A stretch of 64,000 nt of DNA from Hymenobacter cyanobacteriorum (GTDB lineage Bacteria; Bacteroidota; Bacteroidia; Cytophagales; Hymenobacteraceae). The translations under genes were made by a program, and so were the position numbers. Below, in pieces: positions 1-9,282 of the stretch. The stretch covers positions 215,726-279,725 of the forward strand of contig NZ_JALBGC010000006.1 of NCBI RefSeq assembly GCF_022631375.1. The letters run 5' to 3'. The first letter of the stretch is position 1; every line of letters starts with the position of its first letter. The notes under the pieces are model-generated. The model worked only from the letters and a program-made list of their open reading frames with translations, made no database searches and was not told the origin of the DNA.

Positions 1-69
1 TGAAGTTTGGTCTTCTGGTTGTTAATCTCCTGCAAAATGACCCTAACGGACACCGGACGAAGCATATAT

Positions 70-330
70 GGTAACGGTTCCTCTAACTATGGTAACGGTT
101 CCTCTAACTATGATAAAGGTTCCGTCAACTGTGGTAACGGTTCCGCTAGCTGTGGTAACCGTATTCTATGTATGGTAAAGGTTCCGTCAACTGTGGTAAT
201 GGTTCCGCTTACCGTGACGGATAAAGAGTAGGCGTATATATGGTAAAGGTTCCGCCAACTGTGGTAGGAGTTCCGCTTACCGTAACGGATAAAAAGTGAG
301 CCTATGTATGATAAAGGTTCCGACAAGTAT
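70..330 (+). repeat. Iteron array, probable replication origin
   Basis: About nine to ten direct repeats of 21 bp precede the Rep_3 gene. Copies start at 70, 91, 112, 133, 174, 195, 242, 263 and 310, with a degenerate copy at 154. The consensus is close to GGTAACGGTTCCNNTAACTRT. The first two are identical. Runs of adjacent copies are separated by A/T-richer spacers at 216-241 and 284-309. An array of 21-22 bp repeats just upstream of a Rep_3 initiator is the classic layout of an iteron-controlled oriV, so these are probably the Rep binding sites. Confidence 0.85.
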
Positions 331-371
331 GGTAAGAACTCGGATGAAAAAGGCCAATGCGCATCATGTAT

Positions 372-398
372 GGTAATTGATTGTTTAATTACCATAGT
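372..398. promoter_or_regulatory. Inverted repeat between iterons and rep
   Basis: GGTAATT (372-378) and its complement AATTACC flank a short A/T-rich loop in the 120 bp between the last iteron and the rep start codon. An inverted half-iteron at this position is typical of a Rep autorepression operator, but no promoter elements could be assigned with confidence. Confidence 0.4.
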
Positions 399-447
399 TG
401 GAAGACTCTTGTTATCTTTACTCTTATTAGCCTGACAACTCCGCATA

Positions 448-1485
448 ATGGATACTACCCCAGCGCGCAACGACGTTATATTCCAGCACAACAACCTCAT
501 TCGCACCAACCTTCACATGGGCGAGTTGGAAGCCCGCATCATGGTCATGGCTCTCCAGGGTATCCATCAGAATGACGAGGGACCGCTCCCGCCCATACGC
601 TTGAAGATTACCGATATCTACCCTGATGCCGGTGGCAAGGCCTACCGCTTAGTGGGCGCCGCGTGCAAGGCTCTTTACGAGCATGACCTGCGGCTGGTGC
701 CGGTGGGTTCTAACCCTCAGAACAGTGAGTACCGCACCCGTATTGTTTCCGATATCGGTATCGACGCCGGCACGGGCTTGGTAACCGGCAACTTCGCCCC
801 GAAGATTCGCCCTTACCTCATGGAAATCACCAAGGTAGTTGAAGGCAGCAAGCCCGGTTTCACCTCGGCCGATGTGAAGAAGCTGCTCGTCATCAAGAAT
901 GCTAACTCCCAGCGGCTCTACTGGATTCTCAAATCTTATCAGTCGCTGGGTTCCAAAGAAATCGCGCTCGACAAACTCCAGGACTATCTTTTTGAAGGCA
1001 ACAGCCCCTACGGGAAATGGGGCGACTTCAACCGTTATGTGCTGGAAGTCGCCGTCAAGCAACTCGGGGCCGAGGACGTAGGCTTTCCCTTCTCCTACGA
1101 GGCCGTCAAAACAGGGAAGAAGGTTACGGCTATCAAGTTTGCCCTCCCACCGCCGGAGCGGCCCGAAAAGTCCGAGCGCACCAAAAACCGTCTTGGCCAG
1201 GGCCTGCCGGTACAGGACGACGCTGGCTTTGAAGCTTTCCTGGCGCAGTTCGACGACCGCCGTAAACTAACCTATGGCTTGCTGCTTGAGGACGGCATCG
1301 ACAAGCCAATGGCCCAGCGCATTTTACAACTCGTGGGGCCCAACGACGATGCCCTGAAAAAGGTCGTCGCTGCCCGTAAAGCCGGCAACTTGGCCAAGCA
1401 GGCTGGCAAACTTACGTGCCCGCTTCCGGCCTTCATCATAACCGAACTTCAGGGCAGCTTCCCAGGTCTAAAGTCGAAGAAGTAA
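448..1485 (+). CDS. Rep_3-family plasmid replication initiator
   Basis: A 345-residue initiator of the Rep_3 (RepB/RepA iteron-binding) family. These proteins bind iterons as monomers through two winged-helix domains and open the origin. The first domain covers roughly residues 10-140, with the recognisable stretch EARIMVMALQGI near the start and GNFAPKIRPYLMEI at the end of the domain. The second covers about 145-235 and contains LYWILKSYQSLG and the conserved KLQDYL region. The tail after about residue 250 looks variable and may be plasmid-specific. The ATG at 448 places the gene 118 bp after the last iteron. This is the only complete Rep_3 gene in the window, the others being fragments, so it is the best candidate for the working initiator. 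Confidence 0.85.
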   Translation: MDTTPARNDVIFQHNNLIRTNLHMGELEARIMVMALQGIHQNDEGPLPPIRLKITDIYPDAGGKAYRLVGAACKALYEHDLRLVPVGSNPQNSEYRTRIVSDIGIDAGTGLVTGNFAPKIRPYLMEITKVVEGSKPGFTSADVKKLLVIKNANSQRLYWILKSYQSLGSKEIALDKLQDYLFEGNSPYGKWGDFNRYVLEVAVKQLGAEDVGFPFSYEAVKTGKKVTAIKFALPPPERPEKSERTKNRLGQGLPVQDDAGFEAFLAQFDDRRKLTYGLLLEDGIDKPMAQRILQLVGPNDDALKKVVAARKAGNLAKQAGKLTCPLPAFIITELQGSFPGLKSKK

Positions 1486-1605
1486 CACGTGGAAAGCTAC
1501 TCTGAGAACGGAAAGTGCCCTTGGTGATTTTTAAAATGGCGTATAGGAGCGCCTCAAAAAGTGTGGGGCAACGGGGCGCAGTATCTTAACTACCGCACAG
1601 CAAAA

Positions 1606-1893
1606 TTAACCAAGTCTGGCCCCATCCAGGCCCTGGTGTGCGAGGGCGGCCGCTAACAGCTGCCCTTTCAAAAGATTTTTCCTCGGACTGCAGTGCCGCA
1701 CTTCATCTCTTGATTTAAGCTGATGACAGGGTAAGCAAAGGATTTGAAAATTGCGCTGTTCGTTAGTACCCCCGTAGACACGGGGGATGATGTGGTCGAG
1801 GGTAAGCGCTTCCGTAGCTCCGCAGCGCACGCACACCTGCGGCAGCGCGGCCCGGATGCGTTTGCGTTTGCGGCTCTTGGGACGGCAGCTCAT
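1606..1893 (-). CDS. Small HNH endonuclease
   Basis: A 95-residue protein that is essentially one HNH nuclease domain. A very basic N-terminus (KSRKRKRIR) is followed by the first zinc knuckle CVRC, the core motif LDHIIPRVYGGTN, the conserved Asn in RNFQILC, and the second knuckle CLPCHQLK. All metal and catalytic positions expected of the McrA-type fold are present, so it should be an active DNA nicking or cutting enzyme. Single-domain HNH proteins occur in plasmids and phages as homing-like or defence-linked nucleases, and nothing here decides between these roles. A 9-bp repeat cluster lies upstream of its start at 2121-2182. Confidence 0.8.
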   Translation of the reverse strand: MSCRPKSRKRKRIRAALPQVCVRCGATEALTLDHIIPRVYGGTNEQRNFQILCLPCHQLKSRDEVRHCSPRKNLLKGQLLAAALAHQGLDGARLG

Positions 1894-2744
1894 GGTTTAA
1901 GAATTTGGCCCTGGTGGAAACGCTCTGGCACCAAAGTTATCAAAAGACTTCCGCCGGCAGGGCTTATTTTGCTTCGGGCATGCGGGCCCTTCTCGGTGCC
2001 GCGCGGTCCGCACGCGAATTTTGGCGGCCGCACTTGGTGCGGCCGCCCCTCCTACCCTACTGCGGTGCTAGGGCAGCTGCCGGGGCCATGGTCCAAGCAT
2101 CAAATTGGGTAGATAAAGGTGTATTACTAATATTACCCGTATTACTAATATTAACCATATTACTAATGTTGACTAGTAATGTTTCCTTTTCAAGAAGTGC
2201 TGCCAGACTGCGCCTAATTTATTGCCTGAGAGCATTGCCACTATTTTCTTCCATCCACTGCACGAAATCAACTGATGCGTATGGAAAAAGACCAAAGGCC
2301 CGAGACCATCAGCATGAAGTAAGGCGTCGCGCGACGGAACCCGCTACTTGGCCGGAACTTCAAATGACCACGATGAGGCGCGGGCGTTGAATTTGACCAA
2401 GCTCCGGGCAATTCTAGGGCCACGGCGCAGGCCACGTTTGATTTGCGGCGGCCGAATTTTCTGGAGCGGCAGCGGGGTGAGATTACCAAATGCGTCGTGG
2501 GGGCGGGCTGCGCCAGGACAGCAAGTACAGCCCGGCGGCCACCCCCGCTTCAAGGCCTGGCTGAGCGACGAGTTCTTTCGCCAGGCGTACCTGCCGCCGG
2601 GGCAGTGAGGAAAAGAGTTGGGGCCGTTAGGTAATAATTTGGCAGTTCATTTCGATACAGGCTATCAAGAATCAATCGCCGCGCGACCAAGAGCGGAAAC
2701 CTGTCTCCTTGCTGTTCCGCTCAACCAGCTACCGCTGAATCATT
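1894..2744. other. Non-coding interval
   Basis: No convincing gene is seen in 850 bp between the HNH gene and the next plus-strand gene. Short open frames here have no recognisable composition or motifs. The one structured element is the 9-bp repeat cluster listed separately. Confidence 0.5.
2121..2182 (-). repeat. 9-bp centromere-like repeats, cluster 1
   Basis: Read on the minus strand, this A/T-rich stretch is a chain of 9-bp units such as AGTAATATG, GTTAATATT, AGTAATACG and GGTAATATT. The same unit, RGTAAYAYN, occurs at six other places in the window, including just upstream of parA, so it is proposed as a partition-protein binding site. Confidence 0.6.
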
Positions 2745-3929
2745 ATGTCGCTTAACTACCCAAGCAATCACCTCGAAGGCCTGATGGGCCTGAGTGAAAA
2801 ATACGAAAAGCTGCTTCGTCCCGCAACGCGATTTTCTGAATCGGCACTGACCAAGAGCGCAGCCCGGGCGTTGAAAGCCGCTAATCCTTTTCTGGAGGTG
2901 CAGGAGCGCATCAATGCCAAGCTACCCCAGCCAACGGGATTTTTTGCGCTGCTCGAATCCACGCAACACGCGCGGTCCATTGCGGGCCAGCTACAATCTC
3001 TTTCTGCCCTCACCCGCCCATTTGAACCCCCGCTTGCCGCGCTCCGAACGCCCATGAGCGAGTGGGCCGCGCTGCGTCAGCCCCTGGTGGATATGACCCC
3101 CTTTCGGGCATTGCACCAGCAACAGCAGACGCAGCTAGCTACCTTTAGCCAGCAACTGGCCGAGAGCGTCCGCAGTGTGCAACACTTCGCGGACCTTATG
3201 CGGCCCGGCCTCGAAGTGCTGACCCCCGGCGGCTTATGGTCGAGCCGGCTCATGGAGTGGGCCGACAAGTTCGACGCGGCCGCGGCCGAGTTCGATGGCC
3301 AACCAGCGCTGGGCGGGGAAGATGCGGGCGTCGCTGAGCAGGACGGGGCGGGCATGGCCAGTATACTGGAGCCGCTGGGCAACCGGTTGGACGCGCTCGA
3401 AGTGGTGAGTGCCGCTGATGTCGCGGCCCTGCGCGAGTACCTGGAGGAAGTTTACGCGGCCATCACTACCACCATCGGTCTGGCCGTTTTAAAGATGCTG
3501 CGCACCGGGCACGGGGCCGCCGCTGGCTTGATGCTGTACGCTGGCACAATGGGCGGATTTCTGACGCTGGTGGGCCTGCCCATTGTGGTCGATTCCTACA
3601 TTACCCGGATTGATGCCCTTCTCCACCCGGAGCACGCCGCCGCGACTAAGGAAGATTTGCGCCAGCTCAAGGCGGACATGCTGGCCAGCATCAAACAGAT
3701 GGCCGCCGAGCAGGGGCAACTGCGTACCGTGGGCCGCCGGTTACGGGTGCGGGCCAAGCCGACCGAGCGTGCGCTATGCCTGGGAACCGTTCGGGCCGGT
3801 CAGCAAGTGGTGGTGCTGGGCCTGGCTGGCAAACGGGCGTATATCTCGTACCAGGACGTGGACCAGCTGCCCATGCACGGCTGGGTGCTGAAAAAGTATC
3901 TCAATCGTCGTTCCAGTAGCGGGCAGTAG
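2745..3929 (+). CDS. Membrane-anchored protein with C-terminal SH3-like domain
   Basis: A 394-residue protein of unknown function. Residues 1-220 are helical, rich in Ala, Leu and Gln, and likely coiled coil. A hydrophobic stretch around 245-290 (GLMLYAGTMGGFLTLVGLPIVV) looks like one or two membrane segments. A short helix with many charged residues follows. The last 70 residues (LRVRAKPTERALCLGTVRAGQQ, then WVLKKYL) have the pattern of a bacterial SH3 (SH3b) domain: the RxKP opening, a central beta core and a W-V-x-x-x-L ending. The architecture suggests a membrane-tethered sensor or effector with a peptide- or wall-binding domain. It is flanked by unrelated genes and no partner can be named. 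Confidence 0.7.
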   Translation: MSLNYPSNHLEGLMGLSEKYEKLLRPATRFSESALTKSAARALKAANPFLEVQERINAKLPQPTGFFALLESTQHARSIAGQLQSLSALTRPFEPPLAALRTPMSEWAALRQPLVDMTPFRALHQQQQTQLATFSQQLAESVRSVQHFADLMRPGLEVLTPGGLWSSRLMEWADKFDAAAAEFDGQPALGGEDAGVAEQDGAGMASILEPLGNRLDALEVVSAADVAALREYLEEVYAAITTTIGLAVLKMLRTGHGAAAGLMLYAGTMGGFLTLVGLPIVVDSYITRIDALLHPEHAAATKEDLRQLKADMLASIKQMAAEQGQLRTVGRRLRVRAKPTERALCLGTVRAGQQVVVLGLAGKRAYISYQDVDQLPMHGWVLKKYLNRRSSSGQ

Positions 3930-3974
3930 GCCCCTCCCCTACCGGCTGGCCCCTCCCTTATCAACGCATTTTTG

Positions 3975-5654
3975 CTACATCGCGGCATCCAGGCGGCTTT
4001 GCAACGATTGCAATTGCGGGGCGACGGGCGTTGAGGCCAGGTAATCATGGGCGTGCGGTGAGCGGCTGGCCGACGCGGGCGGCGAAGGAGGCGGTGGGGG
4101 AGTAAATAGTGGGGTTCCCCCGTGAATGGGCGTGATACCTGCTCCCCCCGCGAATTCATGCGGCACGCGCGAGGCCGGCATGTAGAGCACGTTTTTAGCG
4201 CGGGTCAGCGCCACGTACAGCAAGTTGACTTCTTCCATCACCTGGGCCAGCAAGCTGGGCTCCACTGGCCGAAGGGCCAGTTCCCGTACCAGCCGGTCGA
4301 TGGATTCGGGCCCGATGAAGTCATCGGTCAGTTGCACAGCATCGTATTCGAGTCCCTTGCTCTTGTGCACCGTCGAAAAACAGATTTGGGCCTGGTGGCG
4401 CGCCCCGTCGGCTACTTGCCGGCGCTTGAGCTCCTTAATCAAAGCGGGCAATTCGTTGCCGTATTATTCCACGAGGTTGATGAGCATGAGCAGCGGCCCG
4501 TCTTCGGTTTCGCGGGCGTACTCTTCCAGTTCGAACAGGTTGGCCATGCGCTTGATGAGCGGGTCGCGGATGCCGCCGCTGCGGCCATTGTACAGGCTCA
4601 GCACGTCGAACAGGCTGCCCCCCGTATCGGCGTAGGTATAGGAGTTCAGGTTGCCCTCAAAGTAGAGTCGCTGCACGTCGGCGCTGTGGTGGGTCAGGTA
4701 CTCAATGGCTTTGGCCAGCAGGTTGATGTTGGTGCGGCTGATAACGGCCTTGCTGACGGGTTCGCCGGTGCCGCCCCCGTGCCCGGTCAGGGGAAAGGGC
4801 AGTTCCGCCCCGAGTTGGTTCTTCCAGTTCAGCACCTGGGTGGCCAGTTCGGCCACCGGTGCGCCAAACCGAAAGCTGGCGCTCAGCTGGAAGGTCGTAA
4901 AATTGCTTTTCTCCAGCGCGTTGACCGCGTGCCGCCACCCGTAAATCTGTTGGTGGGTGTCGCCCACAATGACTTTCGTGGCATCCTGGCTGAGGAAGAA
5001 ATCCAGCATCACGCCCGAGGCATCCTGCCCCTCATCGAACAGAATGTAGTCGAAGGCCAGCTTGGGCTGGTCGAGCTGAAATTTCTTGAGGTAAAAATCG
5101 TGGGTGATGGGGACCTCCCCCCCGTTCATGCGTTTGAGTAGCACCCGGCAGCTGCGCTCGATGAGGGCGTAGTGGGTCCGTACGAAGGCCTGCGCGCTGG
5201 GGTCGGCCACGGTGTCGAGGTAGTTCAACTCCTGCACCTGCCGTTTGCTGCTGTTGCAGAAGTAGGCCAGAAACTTGCCGACGTGGTTGGCCAGCACGTA
5301 CTCCGCATGGGCCTTGGCATCGGCCATTTTCGGGAGCTTCAGCAGCTCGGCCAGCTCATAGGGTTTATAGCCCCCGTTTTCGTGGAGCTGGTAGCCCGAG
5401 TGTTTCATGACGTGGCGGTAGGCCAGCGAGTGCGCCGTTTCCACCTGCACGTTGTGCAGCCCCTGTTGGGCGAACTTGCGAATGGCTTCCTGGCGCACGC
5501 TCTTGTTGAATGCCAGGTAAAGAATGCGCGCATCCGCGGGCCGCGAACGCGCATAGGCCACTACCGTGGTCGTCTTGCCCGAACCGGCCACCGCGTTGAT
5601 TTTGATATCGCCGGCCGAGGCAATAATAGCTTCTTGCTCAAGAGTAAACTGCAT
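3975..5654 (-). pseudogene. UvrD/Rep-like superfamily 1 helicase, interrupted by one in-frame stop
   Basis: The frame from the ATG at 5654 reads a superfamily 1A helicase: Walker A AVAGSGKTTT near residue 20, motif II FDEGQD, motif III region GDTHQQIYGWRHA, then the C-terminal half with motif V STVHKSKGLEYD and motif VI NLLYVALTRAK. A single TAA at 4464-4466 separates the halves. Codons on both sides are in the same frame and homology continues directly (LINLVE, stop, YGNELPAL), so one base change from AAA to TAA would explain it. The N-terminal 396 residues contain motifs I to about IV but not V and VI, so a truncated product should lack helicase activity. A sequencing error, recent decay or readthrough are all possible. 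Confidence 0.8.
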
Positions 5655-6178
5655 CGTGGAGTTTTGCTGGGATTAACCGCAATTTAGTTTTGTAGAAACG
5701 GATACGCTTAATGGTAATACCGGTAATATACATAATACGAGTAATATAAATGTTGTTAGTAATACAGGTAACATGAGTAATATGGTTAATACGGGTAATA
5801 CCAGTAAGGAATAGTAATGCTGAAGACTTGGTCCGCGGGCCACTCATCAGGTAACGCCGCGTTAGCTTACCTGCAGTACTGTTCGTTTCAAAGCACCAAA
5901 ATACGCTTACCGCTCTGCCCAGAACATGAAGCTTAGCGGCTGGCCACGACAAAAGGAGCCCAGGCGTTGGCGTGGAAATATCCGGGATAAAATGCGGGTA
6001 GGGCCAGTGCCTTGTCAACCGTTCATTGTCTAAAAGGCCCGTTCCTGGAGGAAGCCCGTGCCACGACCGGGCCAAGCAACTGGCCGTTTTGCCGCCACCT
6101 GCCCAACTGCTGCTGCCCTTGCTCAGTCGGCTGCTCCGGTTGCGCCCATCTCACGCTATCAATTCACGCTATCAATCA
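5655..6178. other. Non-coding interval with repeat cluster
   Basis: Apart from the 9-bp repeats at 5711-5818, nothing recognisable is seen. The short open frames on both strands have no family resemblance or codon pattern like their neighbours. Confidence 0.45.
5711..5818 (+). repeat. 9-bp centromere-like repeats, cluster 2
   Basis: The longest cluster: about twelve 9-bp units in phase, including GGTAATACC, GGTAATATA, CATAATACG, AGTAATATA, AGTAATACA, GGTAACATG, AGTAATATG, GTTAATACG and GGTAATACC. It starts 57 bp upstream of the helicase gene. The same unit recurs upstream of parA. Confidence 0.7.
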
Positions 6179-6475
6179 CGCTGTCAGCCGCAGCGTGACC
6201 GCCCGCAGTGCAGCCACGTCCAGCGTAGCCAGAGGCAGGGGCGCGGTGAGGCCCGCGCCATAAATCAGGTCCGCCGCCCACGCTGCCAGGTCGGCCGCCT
6301 AAATCATGCGCCGACCCGCTCCGTCCTCGTACTGCGTTTTGCCCATCATGAAAGCTTCCAGTTCAGGGTGCAGGGCGGCCGGTACCTCTGGCAGCGCCTG
6401 GTCAACTGAGGATGAGCGAAGGAGCCCATTCAGATAATCCCGGAGGGCCTGGTAAGCATCTTGGCTAGAAATAGG
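6176..6475 (-). pseudogene. Degenerate coding remnant of unknown family
   Basis: A minus-strand frame from 6475 to a stop at 6176-6178 reads well-formed protein sequence (AYQALRDYLNGLL, ELEAFMMGKTQYEDG) and is broken by one TAG at 6299-6301, after which it continues (AADLAAWAADLIYGAGL, PLATLDVAALRAV). It has no start codon at its upstream edge. The amphipathic, Ala/Leu-rich composition matches coding DNA of this replicon, so it is read as the decayed 3' part of a gene. The family is not recognised. Confidence 0.4.
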
Positions 6476-6526
6476 TCATGGAAAGCAAGTATTAGATGCT
6501 TCATGCACTGGAAAGCGAGCAGTGGA

Positions 6527-6571
6527 GGTAATATAGGTAGTGAAGGTAATATAGGTAACAGCAGTAATATT
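6527..6571 (+). repeat. 9-bp centromere-like repeats, cluster 3
   Basis: Five units in 9-bp phase: GGTAATATA, GGTAGTGAA, GGTAATATA, GGTAACAGC, AGTAATATT. It is not next to an intact gene. Confidence 0.55.
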
Positions 6572-7076
6572 TCGAGTTGCATCACCTGAGTTTTAAATCA
6601 AGATTTCGGGCGAGTTCCTATGTATTCATTTGTCGGTCCTCTCGTTTGGTGGGATGACGGGTGCCTGTCGGCATCGCCCCAGGTCCTGTAGTGTATAAAT
6701 GCCATCCCGGGTTTTTACAGTAACTCCGGGCTCACCGCACAACAGTGTTGGGCTTCCAGGAGTTGGTGCCGGTAGCGGTGCATACCCAAAGCTACAAGTA
6801 GCACGCGGTGAGCAACGCAATAGCGAAACCCGCGCGCGACTGGTCCGGACCGTCTGCTGCTAGCAGTCAAGCAAAACCTGGGACTGCGGCTACGAGCAGC
6901 ACCACCGCACCGGGGACTGGAACAAACCACGGTGGATATTAAGTGACCAAATACCATCAGGCCCCGGCATGCCGTTCCAGCCTTCCTTGCCCAAAGTCAG
7001 CCGGTGCATGCACTGCGCTCGGGCCAGACAGAGCCCTGGGTGGAAGAACGCCAGAGTAGATACTGAGGCATAAAAA

Positions 7077-7089
7077 AGGCAGTGGGGAA
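7077..7089 (+). repeat. Dispersed 13-bp motif AGGCAGTGGGGAA, copy 1
   Basis: One of five exact copies of this 13-mer in the window (7077, 9270 and 9878 on plus; 10703 and 12340 on minus). The others surround the MobV genes. It is a candidate relaxase or recombination site. Confidence 0.5.
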
Positions 7090-7152
7090 CAAGATGCTAA
7101 AAGTGAAGGTGCGCCTAACCATGTGTTTAAAAGAATTTTAAAGGGAACACAA

Positions 7153-7222
7153 TTATTATTAGTAACATTGATAATATAAATAATATGGGTAACAACACTT
7201 TAATTAGTAACATGAGTAATAT
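7153..7222 (+). repeat. 9-bp centromere-like repeats, cluster 4
   Basis: Units such as AGTAACATT, GATAATATA, AATAATATG, GGTAACAAC, AGTAACATG and AGTAATATG end 21 bp before the start of the degenerate parA copy. This mirrors the cluster upstream of the intact parA and supports a partition-site role. Confidence 0.65.
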
Positions 7223-7243
7223 GTGCTTGCGGACGTTTATTCT

Positions 7244-7540
7244 ATGAGTAGAACTTTGGCATTTGCAAACCAAGGGGGAGTGGGTAAAACGGCATCCCAT
7301 CCCGCTCGAAGCTCAGATGTATGCCGCCGACGCCCTAGAAGTACTGCGCTTGGAAACGGCTGGGTAGTTACGGGTGGAGCACCCGTACCAGGTACTCGAC
7401 ACCGTTATCCACGAGTCGATTGTCCGGGGTGAGCCGACTCATTTGGGAAAGGACATTTTTTCCTATGCCACACAAAGTACCTGGGCCGCCGACAACTATT
7501 TGCTGGTCGCTGAATACTCACCCGCTAATTCGTTCGTCGC
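7244..7540 (+). pseudogene. Degenerate parA copy with two internal deletions
   Basis: Starting at the ATG at 7244 the sequence reads MSRTLAFANQGGVGKTAS, matching the first residues of the intact ParA at 13989-14729 (MSKILAFTNQKGGVGKTTS) but lacking one residue of the P-loop. It then jumps to the equivalent of IPLEAQLYATDGLEV (about residue 140). After a second deletion it jumps to LETAxxLRVEHP and on to the C-terminus, where VIHESIVRGEPTHLGKDIF matches FIRESIALGEAPHLGKDIF. The frame changes between pieces and stops interrupt it. It is clearly a dead paralogue of the intact parA, with its own upstream repeat cluster. Confidence 0.85.
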
Positions 7541-7544
7541 CCAA

Positions 7545-8030
7545 GGTCAGAGTCTTCAAATCCTGCGCTGCCCCAGCGAGCCAACCCTGCACAAGGTCAT
7601 ATCCGAACGCGCCTTTTTCGACCCTATTTGTGCTGTTGAGCTAGTAAAAAAAACACCTAGAAGCTAAAATAAGGCGTATACTATAAGTAACACTGGTAAT
7701 AATGATAACACAAATTATGCTGTCATTCCTGCCGATGCGAAGAGCGCTGTTGCCGTTCTAGACTGTTGGGCCGGTTAGTGTCACTATTGCTTCAGACGGT
7801 GCCTGGCAGACGTTCGTACTGAACTGGGGAAACCTGGAGCAGTTGCTCGATTACTTCCACGTCAATTATGTCCATGCCTGCCGGGTGTGAGGGGAGCATA
7901 CCTACTCGCAGAAGCGGGCGCTACTTTGAGGCGCTGAAACTGCTTTTTGCCAGTTGTCTCCCCGGTTCGCAACGTCTATGGCACCTCCGGCAATTAAAGG
8001 AATAGCAGCAAGAACGAATTAAGCGGGGGT
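7545..8030 (+). pseudogene. Degenerate parB-like copy
   Basis: Fragments in changing frames line up in order with the intact parB-like protein at 13480-13974: SERAFFD (intact SERDFFD), a run reading SNTGNNDNTN from 9-bp repeats at 7683-7712 (intact SNTDNTSNTGNKSNN), SDGAWQTFVLNWGNLEQLLDY (intact SDGVRQTFVLSRGHLEQLRDF), GEHTYSQKRAL (intact GEYTYSQKQAL) and QQERIKRG near 8010 (intact RRERIQRG). Several stops are present. Together with the parA remnant it is a complete but dead second partition locus on the opposite strand to the intact one. Confidence 0.8.
7683..7712 (+). repeat. 9-bp centromere-like repeats, cluster 5, inside the parB remnant
   Basis: Units AGTAACACT, GGTAATAAT and GATAACACA lie in the part of the dead parB copy that corresponds to the Ser/Gly-Asn-Thr repeat of the intact protein. 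Confidence 0.55.
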
Positions 8031-8216
8031 ATGCTCATCAGTCCAATGCCCAAAAACGGTGGGTTTTGCGGCCTGTAATCGATGCAAAGAGTGCCGCGCT
8101 ATCTGGACCCGGTCTAGGGTAGGTGCGTTGAAGGGCATGGCGTTTATGGGACAATTCTCCTGAGTTAGCTATCCGGTCAATCTGGTGCCGGCTAACTTAC
8201 CGCAACCCGCAGATTT

Positions 8217-8791
8217 TTAAGAAAAGCTCCCGAGGTTCTTAGTCGCCTTTATTTTGTCGGTTTTGAGCGAGTCGGTGAACTTGAAGAGCTGGTCCAGGGG
8301 CTTGACGTCGCCGAGGACGGTGGCTACGAGTTGCGGCTGGGTAATTCCCAATGCCTCTAGTGCTGCTTAGCCGTGTAGGCCCGGGCATCTTCGGCGGGTT
8401 GTTCGAAGGGAATGGGCAGTTGCTGGGGCTGCTGACGGGCAATGGGGAAGCACACCGCGTCGTAAGCCCTTCCTCGCTTCACCAGCGTGTAATCAATCCT
8501 GAGGTCGGTGTGCTCGCTGACCTGGCGCACGGCGATGTCCAATACCCGGGCCTTGAGCTGGCTGATGTTCTGGAACAGCTCCGGCTCCTTGCCCTTGGGG
8601 TCCTTCAGGTGCAGCAACTGTTTGAACTCGTCCAGCGAGTAGGTCCGCGTGGTATCCTTGTCTTTCCACTGGCTCACAAGCTGATAAATGTGCTTGGCGT
8701 ATTTGCTGCTCAGTTTCAGAGCCGAGTGCAGCTGATTGGAAGTGAATGAATTTTTACAATATAAATATGTGATAAATAATGTTAGAACCAC
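8217..8791 (-). pseudogene. C-terminal half of a Rep_3 initiator
   Basis: Read from 8791 downward, this encodes the second winged-helix domain of a Rep_3 protein: LSSKYAKHIYQLVSQWKD, then the long conserved block ending VLDIAVRQVSEHTDLRIDYTLVKRGR. The first domain is absent. A frameshift near 8350 moves the tail into another frame (TQPQLVATVLGDVKPLDQLF) that runs to a stop at 8217-8219. It begins almost exactly where the N-terminal Rep_3 fragment at 15635-16063 ends, with about a dozen overlapping residues, so the two could derive from one or from two related genes. The product should not be a working initiator. Confidence 0.75.
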
Positions 8792-9269
8792 TTTTTATAA
8801 GCTGAGATACTTCGATGACCTCAAAAGCATCTAGTGGGGCTTCAGACACTATTCCATCGATATGACCACATCATTAATCGGTAAAGCACTAAAAATAGCG
8901 TCGATAAAAACCTGTCAAGGTACAAAAAATCTGGTTCTATAAGCCAAGATTAGTCACTTTTAGCAGGTCGTTTTTAAGATTAAGTAATTGATTATCATAA
9001 TAATATGCGTAAATATGGCCTCCGTGGTGAGTTGATTTCTAGAAAAGATGATTACCGAGTGGTGCCGTAACTTAAGTTTCTCAACACCTATAATAATCGT
9101 AAGTATCTGATAAATAATATTTTATAATTCGACTTGGTTTCCAGTAATCACAGCTTTGGTTGTTTTGCATATGAGATGCGGTAGTTGAGACGGCTACGTA
9201 ATGATGGCTAGAAAGAAGGGGCTTGAATACTGGTTGCAGGATAGCATAAGCCATAGAATGGGGATAAGA

Positions 9270-9282
9270 AGGCAGTGGGGAA
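9270..9282 (+). repeat. Dispersed 13-bp motif AGGCAGTGGGGAA, copy 2
   Basis: Exact copy, followed by a purine run (GAGAAAGG) as at copy 3. Confidence 0.5.

Larger units (their letters stand above)
6476..7243. other. Non-coding interval with two repeat clusters
   Basis: No gene is supported. It contains 9-bp repeat clusters at 6527-6571 and 7153-7222 and one copy of the AGGCAGTGGGGAA motif at 7077-7089. The rest may be decayed coding DNA, but no family could be recognised. Confidence 0.45.

Noticed and set aside
70..330. CRISPR array
   Set aside because: The repeats are adjacent without unique spacers and lie directly upstream of a Rep_3 gene, which fits iterons.
5711..5818. Short proteins read from the 9-bp repeats (Ile-Thr-rich frames)
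   Set aside because: The frames are a by-product of the repeat and have no start context or neighbours supporting translation.
6626..6957. Minus-strand open frames of 64-80 codons
   Set aside because: No family, no codon pattern and no context; they lie in a decayed region.
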